Origin: Enterobacter sp. JUb54
Lineage (GTDB): Bacteria; Pseudomonadota; Gammaproteobacteria; Enterobacterales; Enterobacteriaceae
NCBI RefSeq assembly: GCF_014298075.1
Contig: NZ_CP060418.1
Span: 186,001 to 250,000 of the forward strand
Direction: 5' to 3'
DNA: 64,000 nt
Position 1 is the first letter of the stretch, and each line of letters opens with the position of its first letter. Positions 20,570 through 30,671 of this stretch are shown here, piece by piece. The notes under the pieces were generated by a model. That model was not told the DNA's origin. It searched no databases and saw only the letters and a list, made by a program, of their open reading frames with translations. The position numbers were made by a program, and so were the translations under genes.

Positions 20570-21583
20570 ATGTCTGAAGGCTGGAATATTGCCGTACTGG
20601 GCGCAACGGGCGCCGTCGGCGAAGCCCTGCTTGAAACCCTTGCTGAACGTCAGTTCCCGGTGGGTGACATTTATGCGCTGGCGCGCAATGAGAGCGCAGG
20701 CGAGCATCTGCGTTTTAGCGGTAAGTCGGTTGTGGTACAGGATGCCGCTGAATTTGACTGGACTCAGGCCCAGCTGGCCTTTTTTGCCGCCGGTGTCGAA
20801 GCCAGCGCGACCTATGTTGAAGAGGCCACCAACGCCGGTTGCCTGGTTATCGATCTCAGCGGCCTGTTTGCGCTGGAGCCGGACGTTCCGCTGGTCGTTC
20901 CGGAAGTGAACCCGTTTGTACTGGCCGACTATCGCAATCGTAATGTGATTGCCGTCCCTAACAGCCTGACCAGCCAGCTGCTGGCGGCGCTGAAGCCGCT
21001 GATCGACGAAGGTGGTCTGTCGCGTATCGGGGTAACCAGCCTGATCTCTGCCTCCGCGCACGGTAAAAAAGCTGTGGATGCCCTGGCAGGGCAGAGTGCC
21101 AAACTGCTGAACGGTATCCCGATCGATGAGGATGATTTCTTTGGTCGTCAGCTGGCGTTTAACATGCTGCCGTTGCTGCCGGATCGTGAAGGCAGCGTGC
21201 GCGAAGAGCGCCGTATCGTCGATGAAGTCCGCAAAATCCTGCAGGATGAAGGGCTGATGATTTCGGCAAACGTCGTGCAGTCACCGGTCTTCTACGGTCA
21301 TGCGCAGATGGTCAGCTTCGAAGCGCTGCGTCCGCTGGCGGCGGAAGAAGCGCGCGATGCCTTTGCCCGTGGTGAAGATATCGAGCTTTCAGAAGAACGT
21401 GAATTCCCGACTCAGGTTGGTGATGCATCCGGTTCTGCACACCTGTCAGTCGCCTGCGTGCGCAACGATTACGGTATGCCAGAGCAGATTCAGTTCTGGT
21501 CTGTTGCCGATAACGTACGTTTTGGCGGCGCGCTGATGGCGGTGAAAATTGCCGAGAAACTGGTGCAGGAGTATCTGTACTGA
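20570..21583 (+). CDS. usg: Usg, aspartate-semialdehyde-dehydrogenase-like protein without the catalytic cysteine
   Basis: A 337-residue homologue of aspartate-semialdehyde dehydrogenase, with NADP-binding motif [17 protein letters not shown] at the start. In active enzymes the loop after the beta-strand reads N-C-T/S; here it is VPNSLTSQ, so Ser132 takes the place of the nucleophilic cysteine. This agrees with Usg having no known dehydrogenase activity. Function unknown. It overlaps truA by one base (TGATG), so it may matter for truA translation. Full length, not decaying. Confidence 0.93.
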   Translation: MSEGWNIAVLGATGAVGEALLETLAERQFPVGDIYALARNESAGEHLRFSGKSVVVQDAAEFDWTQAQLAFFAAGVEASATYVEEATNAGCLVIDLSGLFALEPDVPLVVPEVNPFVLADYRNRNVIAVPNSLTSQLLAALKPLIDEGGLSRIGVTSLISASAHGKKAVDALAGQSAKLLNGIPIDEDDFFGRQLAFNMLPLLPDREGSVREERRIVDEVRKILQDEGLMISANVVQSPVFYGHAQMVSFEALRPLAAEEARDAFARGEDIELSEEREFPTQVGDASGSAHLSVACVRNDYGMPEQIQFWSVADNVRFGGALMAVKIAEKLVQEYLY

Positions 21584-22395
21584 TGTCTGAGCTGGAGCAG
21601 CTGCCGGTCTATAAAATCGCACTGGGTATTGAGTACGACGGCAGTAAGTATTACGGCTGGCAGCGGCAAAATGAAGTTCGCAGCGTGCAGGAGAAGCTGG
21701 AAAAGGCGCTCTCGCAGGTCGCCAATGAACCGATTAGCGTGTTCTGTGCCGGGCGTACCGATGCCGGCGTTCATGGTACCGGTCAGGTGGTCCATTTCGA
21801 GACCCGAGCGCTGCGGAAAGATGCCGCATGGACGCTCGGCGTAAATGCGAATTTACCTGGTGACATTGCTGTACGTTGGGTCAAACATGTTCCGGACGAT
21901 TTTCATGCCCGGTTCAGCGCCACCGCCCGGCGCTATCGTTACGTCATCTATAATCACCGTCTGCGTCCGGCGGTGTTAAGTCAGGGTGTCACACATTATC
22001 ACCAGGCGCTGGACGCTGAGCGGATGCAACGTGCCGCCCAATGTCTGCTGGGTGAAAATGACTTCACGTCATTCCGCGCGGTGCAGTGCCAGTCGCGCAC
22101 GCCGTGGCGGAATATTATCCATCTCAGCGTCACCCGTTATGGCGCGTATGTGGTCGTGGATATCAAAGCGAATGCCTTTGTACATCATATGGTAAGGAAC
22201 ATTGTCGGCAGCCTGATGGAAGTGGGGGCCGGTAACCAGCCAGAGAGCTGGATTGCAGAACTTCTGGCGGCCAAAGACAGGAAGCTTGCCGCCGCAACGG
22301 CAAAAGCCGAAGGGTTGTATCTGGTGTCGGTAGATTATCCGGCCCGTTTCGACCTGCCGGTGATGCCGATGGGCCCGCTGTTTCTGGCGGACTAA
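21583..22395 (+). CDS. truA: TruA, tRNA pseudouridine(38-40) synthase
   Basis: A 270-residue pseudouridine synthase that modifies U38-U40 in the anticodon stem of many tRNAs. The catalytic Asp60 is in [13 protein letters not shown]. The positively charged RNA-binding cleft residues are conserved ([14 protein letters not shown]). Its ATG lies inside the usg stop codon, giving translational coupling. Length equals E. coli TruA. Confidence 0.96.
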   Translation: MSELEQLPVYKIALGIEYDGSKYYGWQRQNEVRSVQEKLEKALSQVANEPISVFCAGRTDAGVHGTGQVVHFETRALRKDAAWTLGVNANLPGDIAVRWVKHVPDDFHARFSATARRYRYVIYNHRLRPAVLSQGVTHYHQALDAERMQRAAQCLLGENDFTSFRAVQCQSRTPWRNIIHLSVTRYGAYVVVDIKANAFVHHMVRNIVGSLMEVGAGNQPESWIAELLAAKDRKLAAATAKAEGLYLVSVDYPARFDLPVMPMGPLFLAD

Positions 22396-22494
22396 CGTAT
22401 ACGCTTTATCCTTCGGACTGCCTGGCAACGCACGGCGTGTTATCGGGCAGTATCCTGAGCGATGAAATGTCGTGCAATTAAGGATTTATACGAT

Positions 22495-23154
22495 ATGGAC
22501 CTGATTCGTTTTTTAATTGATTTCATCCTGCATATTGATGTTCATCTGGCTGAGCTGGTTGCCGACTACGGTGTCTGGGTTTACGCCATTCTGTTTTTGA
22601 TTCTGTTTTGCGAAACGGGTCTGGTGGTGACGCCATTCCTGCCGGGAGATTCGCTGCTGTTTGTGGCGGGGGCGCTGTCAGCGTTGCCGACCAACGATCT
22701 GAATGTGCATCTGATGGTGGTCTTGATGGTGATCGCGGCGATTGTCGGCGATGCGCTGAACTACACCATTGGCCGGTTGTTTGGTGAAAAGCTCTTTAGT
22801 AATCCCAACTCGAAAATTTTCCGTCGTAGCTACCTGGATAAAACCCATTCGTTCTACGAACGTCATGGCGGTAAAACGATTATCCTCGCGCGCTTTGTGC
22901 CGATCGTCAGAACTTTCGCGCCGTTTGTGGCGGGAATGGGCCATATGTCCTATCGTCATTTTGCCATCTATAACGTGGCCGGCGCGCTGCTGTGGGTTCT
23001 GCTGTTTACCTATGCGGGCTATCTGTTTGGTGATTTGCCGATCGTACAGGAAAACCTGAAGCTGCTGATCGTCGCGATTATTGTGCTGTCGGTGCTGCCT
23101 GGGGTGATTGAAATCATTCGCCACAAGCGCGCTGCGGCGAAGCAGGCAAAATAG
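22495..23154 (+). CDS. dedA: DedA, inner membrane protein of the DedA/SNARE-associated family
   Basis: A 219-residue multi-spanning membrane protein. The DedA signature [21 protein letters not shown] and the downstream [20 protein letters not shown] motif, with membrane-embedded charged residues, are intact. DedA-family proteins act in lipid-carrier flipping and membrane proton homeostasis. The ATG at 22495 is preferred to one 33 bases upstream because AAGGA at 22480-22484 is usable and the length matches. It follows truA and precedes accD. Confidence 0.94.
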   Translation: MDLIRFLIDFILHIDVHLAELVADYGVWVYAILFLILFCETGLVVTPFLPGDSLLFVAGALSALPTNDLNVHLMVVLMVIAAIVGDALNYTIGRLFGEKLFSNPNSKIFRRSYLDKTHSFYERHGGKTIILARFVPIVRTFAPFVAGMGHMSYRHFAIYNVAGALLWVLLFTYAGYLFGDLPIVQENLKLLIVAIIVLSVLPGVIEIIRHKRAAAKQAK

Positions 23155-23354
23155 TCCAGACCGCGTGTTCCTCTTCGGGTGCAGCATCACGGCCCGAAGA
23201 GGGAAGTGTGAGCGGTACGACCACTTTTTTATCCCATGTGACGGGATGTTATGATTTAATGTGCAACATTCATGGTCTGTAAGGGTCAAAAATGGCATTA
23301 TGCGCCCCTTAAGACAAAACTGGCATCGACCAGGTTCAGGCAGAAAGGTTATCA

Positions 23355-24269
23355 ATGAGCTGGATTGAACGAATTAAAAGCAACATCACTCCCACCCGTA
23401 AGGCGAGTATTCCTGAAGGTGTATGGACCAAGTGTGACAGCTGCGGACAGGTATTGTACCGTGCAGAGCTGGAGCGCAACCTGGAGGTTTGCCCTAAGTG
23501 CGATCACCACATGCGTATGTCGGCGCGTAATCGCCTGCATAGCCTGTTGGACGAAGGTTCCCTGGTGGAGCTGGGAAGCGAGCTCGAGCCGAAAGATGTG
23601 CTGAAGTTCCGCGATTCGAAGAAGTACAAAGACCGTCTGGCGTCCGCGCAAAAAGAGACTGGCGAAAAAGATGCGCTGGTGGTCATGAAGGGTACCCTGC
23701 ATGAGATGCCGGTTGTCGCCGCGGCCTTCGAGTTCTCCTTTATGGGTGGCTCAATGGGTTCCGTCGTCGGCGCGCGCTTCGTCCGTGCCGTTGAACAGGC
23801 GCTGGAAGATAATTGCCCGCTGATTTGCTTCTCCGCTTCCGGCGGTGCGCGTATGCAGGAAGCGCTGATGTCGCTGATGCAGATGGCGAAAACGTCTGCT
23901 GCGCTGGCGAAAATGCAGGAGCGTGGCTTACCGTATATTTCGGTACTGACTGACCCGACGATGGGCGGCGTATCGGCGAGCTTTGCGATGCTTGGCGATC
24001 TCAACATCGCTGAACCGAAAGCGCTGATTGGCTTTGCCGGTCCTCGCGTCATCGAGCAGACCGTACGCGAAAAACTGCCGCCGGGATTCCAGCGCAGTGA
24101 GTTCCTGATTGAGAAAGGGGCGATCGATATGATCGTTCGTCGCCCGGAGATGCGCCTGAAGCTGGCCAGTATCCTGGCGAAGCTGATGAATCTTCCGGCG
24201 CCCAGCCCGGATGTCTCTCATGAAGGCGAGGTGGTGCAACCAGCACCGGATCAGGAACCAGAGGCCTGA
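23355..24269 (+). CDS. accD: AccD, acetyl-CoA carboxylase carboxyltransferase subunit beta
   Basis: A 304-residue subunit that, with AccA, transfers CO2 from biotin to acetyl-CoA to make malonyl-CoA. The N-terminal zinc ribbon is complete (Cys27, Cys30, Cys46, Cys49). The crotonase-like carboxyltransferase core follows ([43 protein letters not shown]). The zinc domain also binds nucleic acid in E. coli, where it links activity to its own mRNA. A terminator follows directly, separating it from folC. Confidence 0.97.
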   Translation: MSWIERIKSNITPTRKASIPEGVWTKCDSCGQVLYRAELERNLEVCPKCDHHMRMSARNRLHSLLDEGSLVELGSELEPKDVLKFRDSKKYKDRLASAQKETGEKDALVVMKGTLHEMPVVAAAFEFSFMGGSMGSVVGARFVRAVEQALEDNCPLICFSASGGARMQEALMSLMQMAKTSAALAKMQERGLPYISVLTDPTMGGVSASFAMLGDLNIAEPKALIGFAGPRVIEQTVREKLPPGFQRSEFLIEKGAIDMIVRRPEMRLKLASILAKLMNLPAPSPDVSHEGEVVQPAPDQEPEA

Positions 24270-24277
24270 TAATTCAG

Positions 24278-24308
24278 AGGGCAGGCCTGACGGTGCTGCC
24301 CTTTTTTA
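24278..24308 (+). terminator. Terminator of accD
   Basis: A 7-bp stem AGGGCAG / CTGCCCT with an 11-base loop, then TTTTT. Confidence 0.85.
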
Positions 24309-24447
24309 ATTATATGCGCCATCATTCAAGCCAGGTCGCGGCGAATAAGCAGAACCCAGGTCAGCAGACCGCGTAAGTTACGAGCGCAGCAGGCCGGGCA
24401 CCCGCTTGAAGGATGCAGTGCATTTACCGTTAACGTTAGCGGACATC

Positions 24448-25716
24448 ATGGAAAAACAACCTACTCCTCAGGCCACGTCGCCCCTGGCTACGTGGCTTTC
24501 CTATCTGGAACACCTGCACAGTAAAACCATCGATCTGGGGCTGACGCGCGTGCGCGACGTTGCCGGGCGGATGGCGGTATTAAAACCGGCGCCGTTTGTC
24601 TTTACGGTGGCAGGTACCAACGGCAAGGGAACCACCTGCCGCACGCTGGAGTCCGTGCTGATGGCGGCGGGCTACAAGGTCGGCGTGTACAGTTCACCGC
24701 ATCTGGTGCGTTATACCGAACGTGTTCGTATCCAGGGCGCAGAGCTGCCGGAAGCCGCGCATACCGCCTCTTTTGCCGAGATCGAAGCGGCCCGCGGCGA
24801 TATTTCGCTGAGCTATTTTGAGTTCGGTACGCTGTCCGCGCTGTGGTTGTTCCAGCAGGCCCAGCTTGACGTGGTGATCCTTGAGGTTGGTCTGGGTGGC
24901 CGACTCGATGCCACCAATATTGTTGACGCCGACGTTTCCGTGGTGACCAGCATCGCGCTGGATCATATCGACTGGCTGGGGCCGGATCGTGAAAGTATTG
25001 GTCGCGAGAAGGCCGGTATTTTCCGTGCTGGTAAACCGGCGGTGGTCGGTGAACCGGATATGCCCCACACGATTGCTGAAGTCGCCGCTGAGAAAGGCGC
25101 CACGCTGCTGCAACGTGATGTTGACTGGCGCTACACCGTCGATGCCGAATCGTGGTCCTTCTCCGACGCTCAGGGAGCGTTAGCAGGGCTACCGCTGCCG
25201 CTGGTGCCGATGCCAAATGCCGCGACGGCGCTGGCAGCACTGCGCGCCAGCCGGCTGGTCATCAGCGAGCAGGCGCTTCGCGAAGGCATCGCACGGGCGA
25301 TGTTGCCCGGTCGTTTTCAGATAATCAGCGAAACGCCGCGTGTTATTCTCGACGTGGCCCATAATCCTCATGCGGCGGCCTATCTCGCCGGGCGTCTCAA
25401 AAGCCTGTCGAAAACGGGGCGCGTACTGGCGGTTATTGGTATGCTGCATGATAAAGATATCGCCGGTACGCTGGCAAACCTGAAGGCAGAGGTCGACTGC
25501 TGGTACTGCGCACCGCTGGAAGGGCCGCGCGGCGCCACGGCGCAACAGCTGCTGGAACACTTACCTGAAGGGAATGCTTACGCTGATGTCGCTCAGGCAT
25601 GGCATGCGGCCATGGCTGATGCCAGGTCTGAAGATACCGTACTGGTGTGCGGGTCATTCCACACGGTGGCGCATGTAATGGAAGAAATAGACGCGGGGAG
25701 AATCGGTGGCGAGTAA
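24448..25716 (+). CDS. folC: FolC, dihydrofolate synthase / folylpolyglutamate synthase
   Basis: A 422-residue Mur-ligase-type enzyme that makes dihydrofolate from dihydropteroate and adds glutamates to folates. The ATP loop is VAGTNGKGTTCRTLE; the central domain includes GLGGRLDATNIVDAD and SIALDHIDWLG; the C-terminal motif is DVAHNPHAA. The ATG at 24448 (MEKQPTPQATSPL) gives the E. coli length; an in-frame ATG 42 bases upstream would add an unusual leader. It overlaps dedD by 11 bases. Confidence 0.95.
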   Translation: MEKQPTPQATSPLATWLSYLEHLHSKTIDLGLTRVRDVAGRMAVLKPAPFVFTVAGTNGKGTTCRTLESVLMAAGYKVGVYSSPHLVRYTERVRIQGAELPEAAHTASFAEIEAARGDISLSYFEFGTLSALWLFQQAQLDVVILEVGLGGRLDATNIVDADVSVVTSIALDHIDWLGPDRESIGREKAGIFRAGKPAVVGEPDMPHTIAEVAAEKGATLLQRDVDWRYTVDAESWSFSDAQGALAGLPLPLVPMPNAATALAALRASRLVISEQALREGIARAMLPGRFQIISETPRVILDVAHNPHAAAYLAGRLKSLSKTGRVLAVIGMLHDKDIAGTLANLKAEVDCWYCAPLEGPRGATAQQLLEHLPEGNAYADVAQAWHAAMADARSEDTVLVCGSFHTVAHVMEEIDAGRIGGE

Positions 25717-26404
25717 GTTTCAGAACCGTTTAGTCGGGACAATTGTACTGGTGGCGCTGGGGGTGATTATTCTCCCAGGGCTGCTCGACGGCCAGAAAAA
25801 ACATTATCAGGACGAGTTCGCGGCGATTCCCCTGGTGCCGAAACCAGGCGATCGCGATGAGCCGGACATGCTGCCGGCCGCGACGCAGGCCCTGCCGGCG
25901 CAGCCGCCTGAAGGGGCGGCGGAAGAGGTCCGTGCGGGTGATGCCGCGGCTCCATCGTTAGATCCGTCGCGAATTCCGGTCAACAGCAACAGCTTCGATG
26001 ATGTGCAGGAGCCGGTCGTGGCGCCGCAGCCTAAACCGCAGCCACAGCCTAAGCCGCAACCTGTGCAGCCGAAACCGGTTGAGAAACCACAGCCGCAGCA
26101 ACAGCAGCAGGTGGCCGTGCAGACGCCGCCGGCGAAACCGGCAGAGATCCCGGCGCCGACCGGCAAAGCCTACGTGGTGCAGCTTGGGGCGTTGAAGAAC
26201 GCCGATAAGGTCAACGAGATCGTCGGTAAACTGCGCTCCTCCGGGTTCAAAGTCTACACGTCGCCTTCAACCCCGGTTCAGGGTAAAATTACCCGAATCC
26301 TGGTGGGTCCAGATGCCTCGAAAGATAAGCTGAAAGGCCAACTTGGCGACCTGAAACAGCTCTCCGGACTGAGCGGTGTGGTGATGGGATACAGCCCTAA
26401 CTAA
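25706..26404 (+). CDS. dedD: DedD, SPOR-domain cell-division protein
   Basis: A 232-residue septal-ring protein. It has a short cytosolic N-terminus, one transmembrane segment (LVGTIVLVALGVIILPGLL), a long periplasmic linker and a C-terminal SPOR domain (about 152-230, starting GKAYVVQLGALKNADKV) that binds denuded peptidoglycan at the septum. The linker carries a Pro-Gln-Pro-Lys tract between about 106 and 138 and is longer than in E. coli DedD (about 220 residues in total). The start is GTG at 25706, inside folC, so translation is coupled. Confidence 0.92.
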   Translation: MASKFQNRLVGTIVLVALGVIILPGLLDGQKKHYQDEFAAIPLVPKPGDRDEPDMLPAATQALPAQPPEGAAEEVRAGDAAAPSLDPSRIPVNSNSFDDVQEPVVAPQPKPQPQPKPQPVQPKPVEKPQPQQQQQVAVQTPPAKPAEIPAPTGKAYVVQLGALKNADKVNEIVGKLRSSGFKVYTSPSTPVQGKITRILVGPDASKDKLKGQLGDLKQLSGLSGVVMGYSPN

Positions 26405-26474
26405 CCTTGCCTCTCCCCATAGCGGGGAGCGGCAACGCGCCTGTCTGATGTGCTTTCAGAAGGCTAAAGACAGC

Positions 26475-26508
26475 ATGGCGTTGAATGTTTTTTCAGCGCC
26501 ATTTTTAT
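26475..26508 (+). terminator. Terminator after dedD
   Basis: ATGGCG ... CGCCAT with inner TGAA/TTCA pairing and loop TGTTTT, followed by TTTTATTT. Confidence 0.75.
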
Positions 26509-26531
26509 TTCTGTAGGGCACGGAAATCCCT

Positions 26532-26547
26532 ACGCAAACGTTTTCTT
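26532..26547 (+). promoter_or_regulatory. PurR operator of cvpA-purF
   Basis: ACGCAAACGTTTTCTT matches the PurR consensus closely. It lies 56 bases before cvpA and overlaps the promoter region (possible -10 TAGAAT at 26555-26560). PurR with hypoxanthine or guanine represses cvpA-purF in E. coli. Confidence 0.88.
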
Positions 26548-26602
26548 TTTCTGTTAGAATGCGCCCCGAACTGGACGACAGGGCGTAAATCGTGGGATGT
26601 TT

Positions 26603-27091
26603 ATGGTCTGGATTGATTACGTCATTATTGCGGTGATTGGTTTTTCCTGTCTGGTAAGCCTGATCCGCGGCTTTGTTCGTGAAGCGTTATCGTTGGTGAC
26701 ATGGGGATGTGCTTTCTTTGTTGCCAGCCATTACTACACTTACCTGGCTGTCTGGTTCACGGGTTTTGAAGACGAAATGGTCCGCAATGGGATTGCTATC
26801 GCGATACTGTTTATCGCAACGCTGATCGTCGGCGCCATTGTTAACTATGTGATTGGCGCACTGGTAGAGAAGACCGGCCTGTCGGGTACCGACAGGGTGT
26901 TAGGGATCTGTTTTGGCGCCCTGCGTGGCGTGCTGATAGTCTCGGCGATACTGTTCTTTCTCGATAGTTTTACCGGTATGGCGAAAAGCGAAGACTGGCA
27001 AAAGTCAGAGCTTATCCCGCAGTTCAGTTTCGTTATCAGATGGTTTTTTGACTATCTGCAAAGCTCGTCAAGTTTCTTGCCCAAAGCATAA
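26603..27091 (+). CDS. cvpA: CvpA, inner membrane protein required for colicin V production
   Basis: A 162-residue protein with four hydrophobic helices, beginning [20 protein letters not shown]. The conserved [20 protein letters not shown] motif is present. CvpA is needed for colicin V export, and it contributes to envelope stress and bile resistance in enterics; its biochemical role is unclear. The second in-frame ATG (26603) is chosen because it gives the family N-terminus. It is the first gene of the PurR-controlled cvpA-purF pair. Confidence 0.93.
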   Translation: MVWIDYVIIAVIGFSCLVSLIRGFVREALSLVTWGCAFFVASHYYTYLAVWFTGFEDEMVRNGIAIAILFIATLIVGAIVNYVIGALVEKTGLSGTDRVLGICFGALRGVLIVSAILFFLDSFTGMAKSEDWQKSELIPQFSFVIRWFFDYLQSSSSFLPKA

Positions 27092-27124
27092 GCGTTGGGA
27101 TGTGGCTGAACGAGGAAAAGACGT

Positions 27125-28642
27125 ATGTGCGGTATTGTCGGTATCGCCGGTGTTATGCCGGTAAACCAGTCGATTTATGACGCGTTAACGGTGCTTCAGC
27201 ATCGTGGCCAGGATGCCGCAGGCATCATCACGATTGATGCAAATAACTGTTTCCGTTTGCGTAAAGCAAACGGCATGGTGAGCGATATTTTTGAAGCTCG
27301 CCATATGCAGCGTATGCAGGGCAATATGGGTATTGGCCATGTGCGCTATCCGACGGCTGGCAGCTCAAGTGCTTCCGAGGCGCAGCCTTTCTACGTTAAC
27401 TCACCGTATGGCATCACGTTGGCGCATAACGGCAACCTGACCAACGCGCACGAGCTGCGTAAAAAGCTGTTTGAAGAAAAACGCCGCCACATCAACACCA
27501 CCTCCGATTCTGAAATCCTGCTCAACATCTTTGCCAGCGAGCTGGATAATTTCCGCCATTACCCGCTGGAAGCGGATAACATCTTTGCCGCGATCGCCGC
27601 GACGAACCGGCAGATTCGTGGCGCTTACGCCTGCGTGGCGATGATTATCGGTCATGGTATGGTCGCGTTCCGCGATCCGAACGGCATCCGTCCTCTGGTG
27701 CTGGGTAAACGTGATGTGGGTGACGGTCGTACCGAGTATATGGTGGCGTCCGAAAGCGTGGCGCTGGATACCCTGGGCTTTGAGTTCCTGCGTGACGTTG
27801 CGCCGGGTGAAGCGGTTTATATCACCGAAAAAGGCCAGCTGTTTACCCGTCAGTGTGCGGAAAACCCGGTCAGCAACCCGTGCCTGTTCGAATACGTTTA
27901 CTTTGCGCGTCCGGACTCCTTTATTGATAAAATTTCCGTCTACAGCGCCCGCGTTAACATGGGTACCAAGCTGGGCGAGAAAATCGCGCGTGAATGGGAA
28001 GATCTGGATATCGATGTGGTCATTCCGATTCCGGAAACCTCGTGCGATATCGCGCTGGAAATCGCCCGTATCCTCGACAAACCATATCGTCAGGGGTTCG
28101 TGAAAAACCGCTACGTTGGCCGGACCTTCATCATGCCGGGACAGCAGCTGCGTCGCAAATCAGTGCGCCGTAAGCTCAACGCCAACCGTGCTGAGTTCCG
28201 TGATAAAAACGTGCTGCTGGTGGATGATTCCATCGTCCGTGGTACTACTTCTGAGCAGATTATCGAGATGGCTCGCGAAGCCGGTGCGAAGAAGGTCTAT
28301 CTGGCCTCCGCCGCGCCTGAGATTCGCTTCCCGAACGTCTACGGTATTGATATGCCAACGGCCACCGAGCTTATTGCCCACGGTCGCGAAGTGGACGAAA
28401 TCCGCCAGATCATCGGTGCCGATGGCCTGATTTTCCAGGATCTGAACGATCTGATTGACGCTGTGCGTGCGGAAAACCCGGATATTCAGCAGTTTGAATG
28501 CTCGGTGTTCAACGGCGTGTACGTCACCAAAGACGTCGACCAGCGCTATCTGGATTATCTCGATTCTCTGCGTAATGACGACGCCAAAGCGGTACAGCGT
28601 CAGAATGAAGTCGAGAACTTAGAGATGCATAACGAAGGGTAA
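27125..28642 (+). CDS. purF: PurF, amidophosphoribosyltransferase
   Basis: A 505-residue enzyme that catalyses the first committed step of purine synthesis (PRPP + glutamine to 5-phosphoribosylamine). After removal of Met1, Cys2 is the N-terminal nucleophile of the glutaminase domain ([10 protein letters not shown]). HNGNLTN is part of the glutamine site. The PRPP loop [14 protein letters not shown] is near residue 363. Feedback by AMP/GMP is known for the family. A strong terminator ends the operon. In E. coli ubiX follows at once; here a sugar cassette is inserted. Confidence 0.97.
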   Translation: MCGIVGIAGVMPVNQSIYDALTVLQHRGQDAAGIITIDANNCFRLRKANGMVSDIFEARHMQRMQGNMGIGHVRYPTAGSSSASEAQPFYVNSPYGITLAHNGNLTNAHELRKKLFEEKRRHINTTSDSEILLNIFASELDNFRHYPLEADNIFAAIAATNRQIRGAYACVAMIIGHGMVAFRDPNGIRPLVLGKRDVGDGRTEYMVASESVALDTLGFEFLRDVAPGEAVYITEKGQLFTRQCAENPVSNPCLFEYVYFARPDSFIDKISVYSARVNMGTKLGEKIAREWEDLDIDVVIPIPETSCDIALEIARILDKPYRQGFVKNRYVGRTFIMPGQQLRRKSVRRKLNANRAEFRDKNVLLVDDSIVRGTTSEQIIEMAREAGAKKVYLASAAPEIRFPNVYGIDMPTATELIAHGREVDEIRQIIGADGLIFQDLNDLIDAVRAENPDIQQFECSVFNGVYVTKDVDQRYLDYLDSLRNDDAKAVQRQNEVENLEMHNEG

Positions 28643-28660
28643 TCTCTCCCTTTGTTGCGA

Positions 28661-28693
28661 AAAACCCGCCGTCTGCTGACCGCGGGTTTTTTT
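28661..28693 (+). terminator. Terminator of purF
   Basis: A 9-bp stem AAAACCCGC / GCGGGTTTT with a 12-base loop, then a T-run. The A-run on the left means it could also serve the convergent glycosidase gene. Confidence 0.88.
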
Positions 28694-28702
28694 GTTGTCG
28701 CG

Positions 28703-30661
28703 TTACGCTTCATCCACCCAAATGCGCATTTCACCTTCTCCCCGGTTGGCCCAGCTGAACCACGGAATAAATGTCAGCGTCTGCTTCTGCACCTGGGTTT
28801 GCGGATGGTCAAAGCCATACAGCGGCTGGTCGTCTGCCGACGTTGGGCGACGCAGCCCTTCGGCCACCAGCAACACTTTCCCCGCCAGCACACCGCTGCC
28901 GGCGATTTCGCTGAAGCGGCTGTTCGTTGGCAGCGAGAGGTTGTACAATTCGGTGCCGTTGTCTGCCTCTTCAAGACAGTAGACCAGCGGCCCGCGTTGA
29001 ATCGCGACTTTCCCGGCGGCGTGGCGCACCCGAGGGTGGGCGTACACCCGGCGAACCGTCATGGGCAGGCGTAGCGTAATGGTATCGCCTTGCTGCCACT
29101 CGCGGGTGAGATGCAGATAACCTTTGCGCAGTTCTCCTTGCGCCACTTCACCATTGACCAGTACCTGCGGTGCTGCGCACCATTCAGGCAGACGCAGCGC
29201 CAGCGTATGGCTGACGGCCTGCGCATGGCTGAAGGCGATCGTCACCTCTTCGTCCCACGGATAGTTGCCGCTGATTTTCAGCGCCAGCGTCTGCGCATTG
29301 ATGGTGAAGCTGGCCTCGCTGCCGGCGTAGAAATTGATAAACAGCGCATCCGGGCGCGGCGTAAACAGATAATGACCAATGGCTACCAGGGTGCGCGCGA
29401 TGTTGGGCGGGCAGCAGGCGCAGCCGAACCAGCGCTGACGCACCGGCTTAATATGGTCGTAAATATGGTTATGCGGGATGCTTTTAGGGTGGGTTTCCAG
29501 CGGGTTGACGTAAAAGAAGTGTTTGCCGTCCAGCGCCATCCCGCCGAGCACGGTGTTGTAGAAGGCCCGCTCCATGACGTCGGCGTAGTGCGCATCGCCT
29601 TCCATTTCCAGCATCCGGCGGGCGAACATCATCAGGCCGATGGAGGCGCAGCTTTCGCCGTAGGCGGTGTCGTTCGGGAGATCGTAGTCGCTGGTGAAGG
29701 CCTCGCCAATGCCCTGCGAACCGATGCCGCCGGTGATGTACATTCGCCGTTGGACCATGTTGTTCCAGATGCGTAGGCAGGTCTGGCGTTTTTCCTCGTC
29801 GCGGGTCATCCGGGCGATATGGGCCAGCCCGGTCATCAGGTAGACCGAACGCACGGCGTGGCCCACCGCCTGGTCCTGTTCATTCAGCGGCTTGTGCGCA
29901 TGGGTATAGGCTTTATCTTTCACCATCCAGGCATCGCCCCAGTTATCCCAGTGCCAGGTGCCGCCGCGTTTTGCAAACTCGATATCGTAGTAGTAGGGCT
30001 GCTGACCGCGTTCTTCCAGGAAAAAGCGGGCCAGCTCCTGATAGCGCGGCTCCTGAGTCACTTCGTACAAGCGCATGAGCGCCAGCTCTATTTCAGGGTG
30101 TCCGGGGTAGCCACGCAGCTGGCCTTCATTGGGGCCAAACACGTCGTTGATATGGTCGGCAAAGCGGCAGGATATCTCCAGCAGGCGGCGCTTGCCGGTG
30201 GCGTTATAAAAAGCCACCGCGGCTTCAAACAGATGCCCGGCGCAGTACAGCTCATGGCACTCCGCCAGATTGGTCCAGCGCAGGCCTGGTTCTTTCACGG
30301 AGTACCAGGTATTCAGATAACCATCTTCAGACTGGGCCTTCGCCAACAGCTCAATGACTTCATCGGCGGTGTGTTCCAGGGTGGCGTCAGGCTTTTGGCT
30401 TAATGACCAGGCGACCGCTTCCAGCCACTTGGTGATATCGCTGTCCTGAAAAACCATGCCGTAAAATTCGCCATCTTCCAGCCCGGCCGCGATGCGATAG
30501 TTCGCCAGCGCATGGCTCGGTTCGGCATCAGGAATGTTGTCGTTCAGCGCCTCCCACTGGTAGGGGATGACCACATCGCGGATCAGACGCTGGTACTCCC
30601 CGAGGAACGGGTCAGTCACGGTAATTCGGTTCAGGTCAGCTTCAATGACATCAGACTGCAT
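28703..30661 (-). CDS. GH127-family glycoside hydrolase (beta-L-arabinofuranosidase-like), cytoplasmic
   Basis: A 652-residue protein of the DUF1680/GH127 family. Residues of the known active site of Bifidobacterium HypBA1 can be placed by motif: Glu320 (GIGEAF), Glu336 and Cys338 (GESCAS), and the Cys416-Cys417 pair (CACCPPN). In HypBA1 the cysteines and a glutamate bind zinc, one cysteine is the nucleophile, and the first glutamate is the acid/base. The N-terminus has no signal peptide, so it should act on imported sugars. The gene follows a GPH symporter gene by 10 bases, and its GAGG ribosome site overlaps that stop. Beta-L-arabinofuranosides are the best-known substrates, but GH127 has other activities, so the substrate is uncertain. 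Confidence 0.85.
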   Translation of the reverse strand: MQSDVIEADLNRITVTDPFLGEYQRLIRDVVIPYQWEALNDNIPDAEPSHALANYRIAAGLEDGEFYGMVFQDSDITKWLEAVAWSLSQKPDATLEHTADEVIELLAKAQSEDGYLNTWYSVKEPGLRWTNLAECHELYCAGHLFEAAVAFYNATGKRRLLEISCRFADHINDVFGPNEGQLRGYPGHPEIELALMRLYEVTQEPRYQELARFFLEERGQQPYYYDIEFAKRGGTWHWDNWGDAWMVKDKAYTHAHKPLNEQDQAVGHAVRSVYLMTGLAHIARMTRDEEKRQTCLRIWNNMVQRRMYITGGIGSQGIGEAFTSDYDLPNDTAYGESCASIGLMMFARRMLEMEGDAHYADVMERAFYNTVLGGMALDGKHFFYVNPLETHPKSIPHNHIYDHIKPVRQRWFGCACCPPNIARTLVAIGHYLFTPRPDALFINFYAGSEASFTINAQTLALKISGNYPWDEEVTIAFSHAQAVSHTLALRLPEWCAAPQVLVNGEVAQGELRKGYLHLTREWQQGDTITLRLPMTVRRVYAHPRVRHAAGKVAIQRGPLVYCLEEADNGTELYNLSLPTNSRFSEIAGSGVLAGKVLLVAEGLRRPTSADDQPLYGFDHPQTQVQKQTLTFIPWFSWANRGEGEMRIWVDEA

Positions 30662-30671
30662 TATGTATACC

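Noticed and set aside
28652-29776. Plus-strand frames opposite the GH127 gene
   Set aside because: The GH127 active-site motifs are on the minus strand; the opposite frames lack domains and starts.
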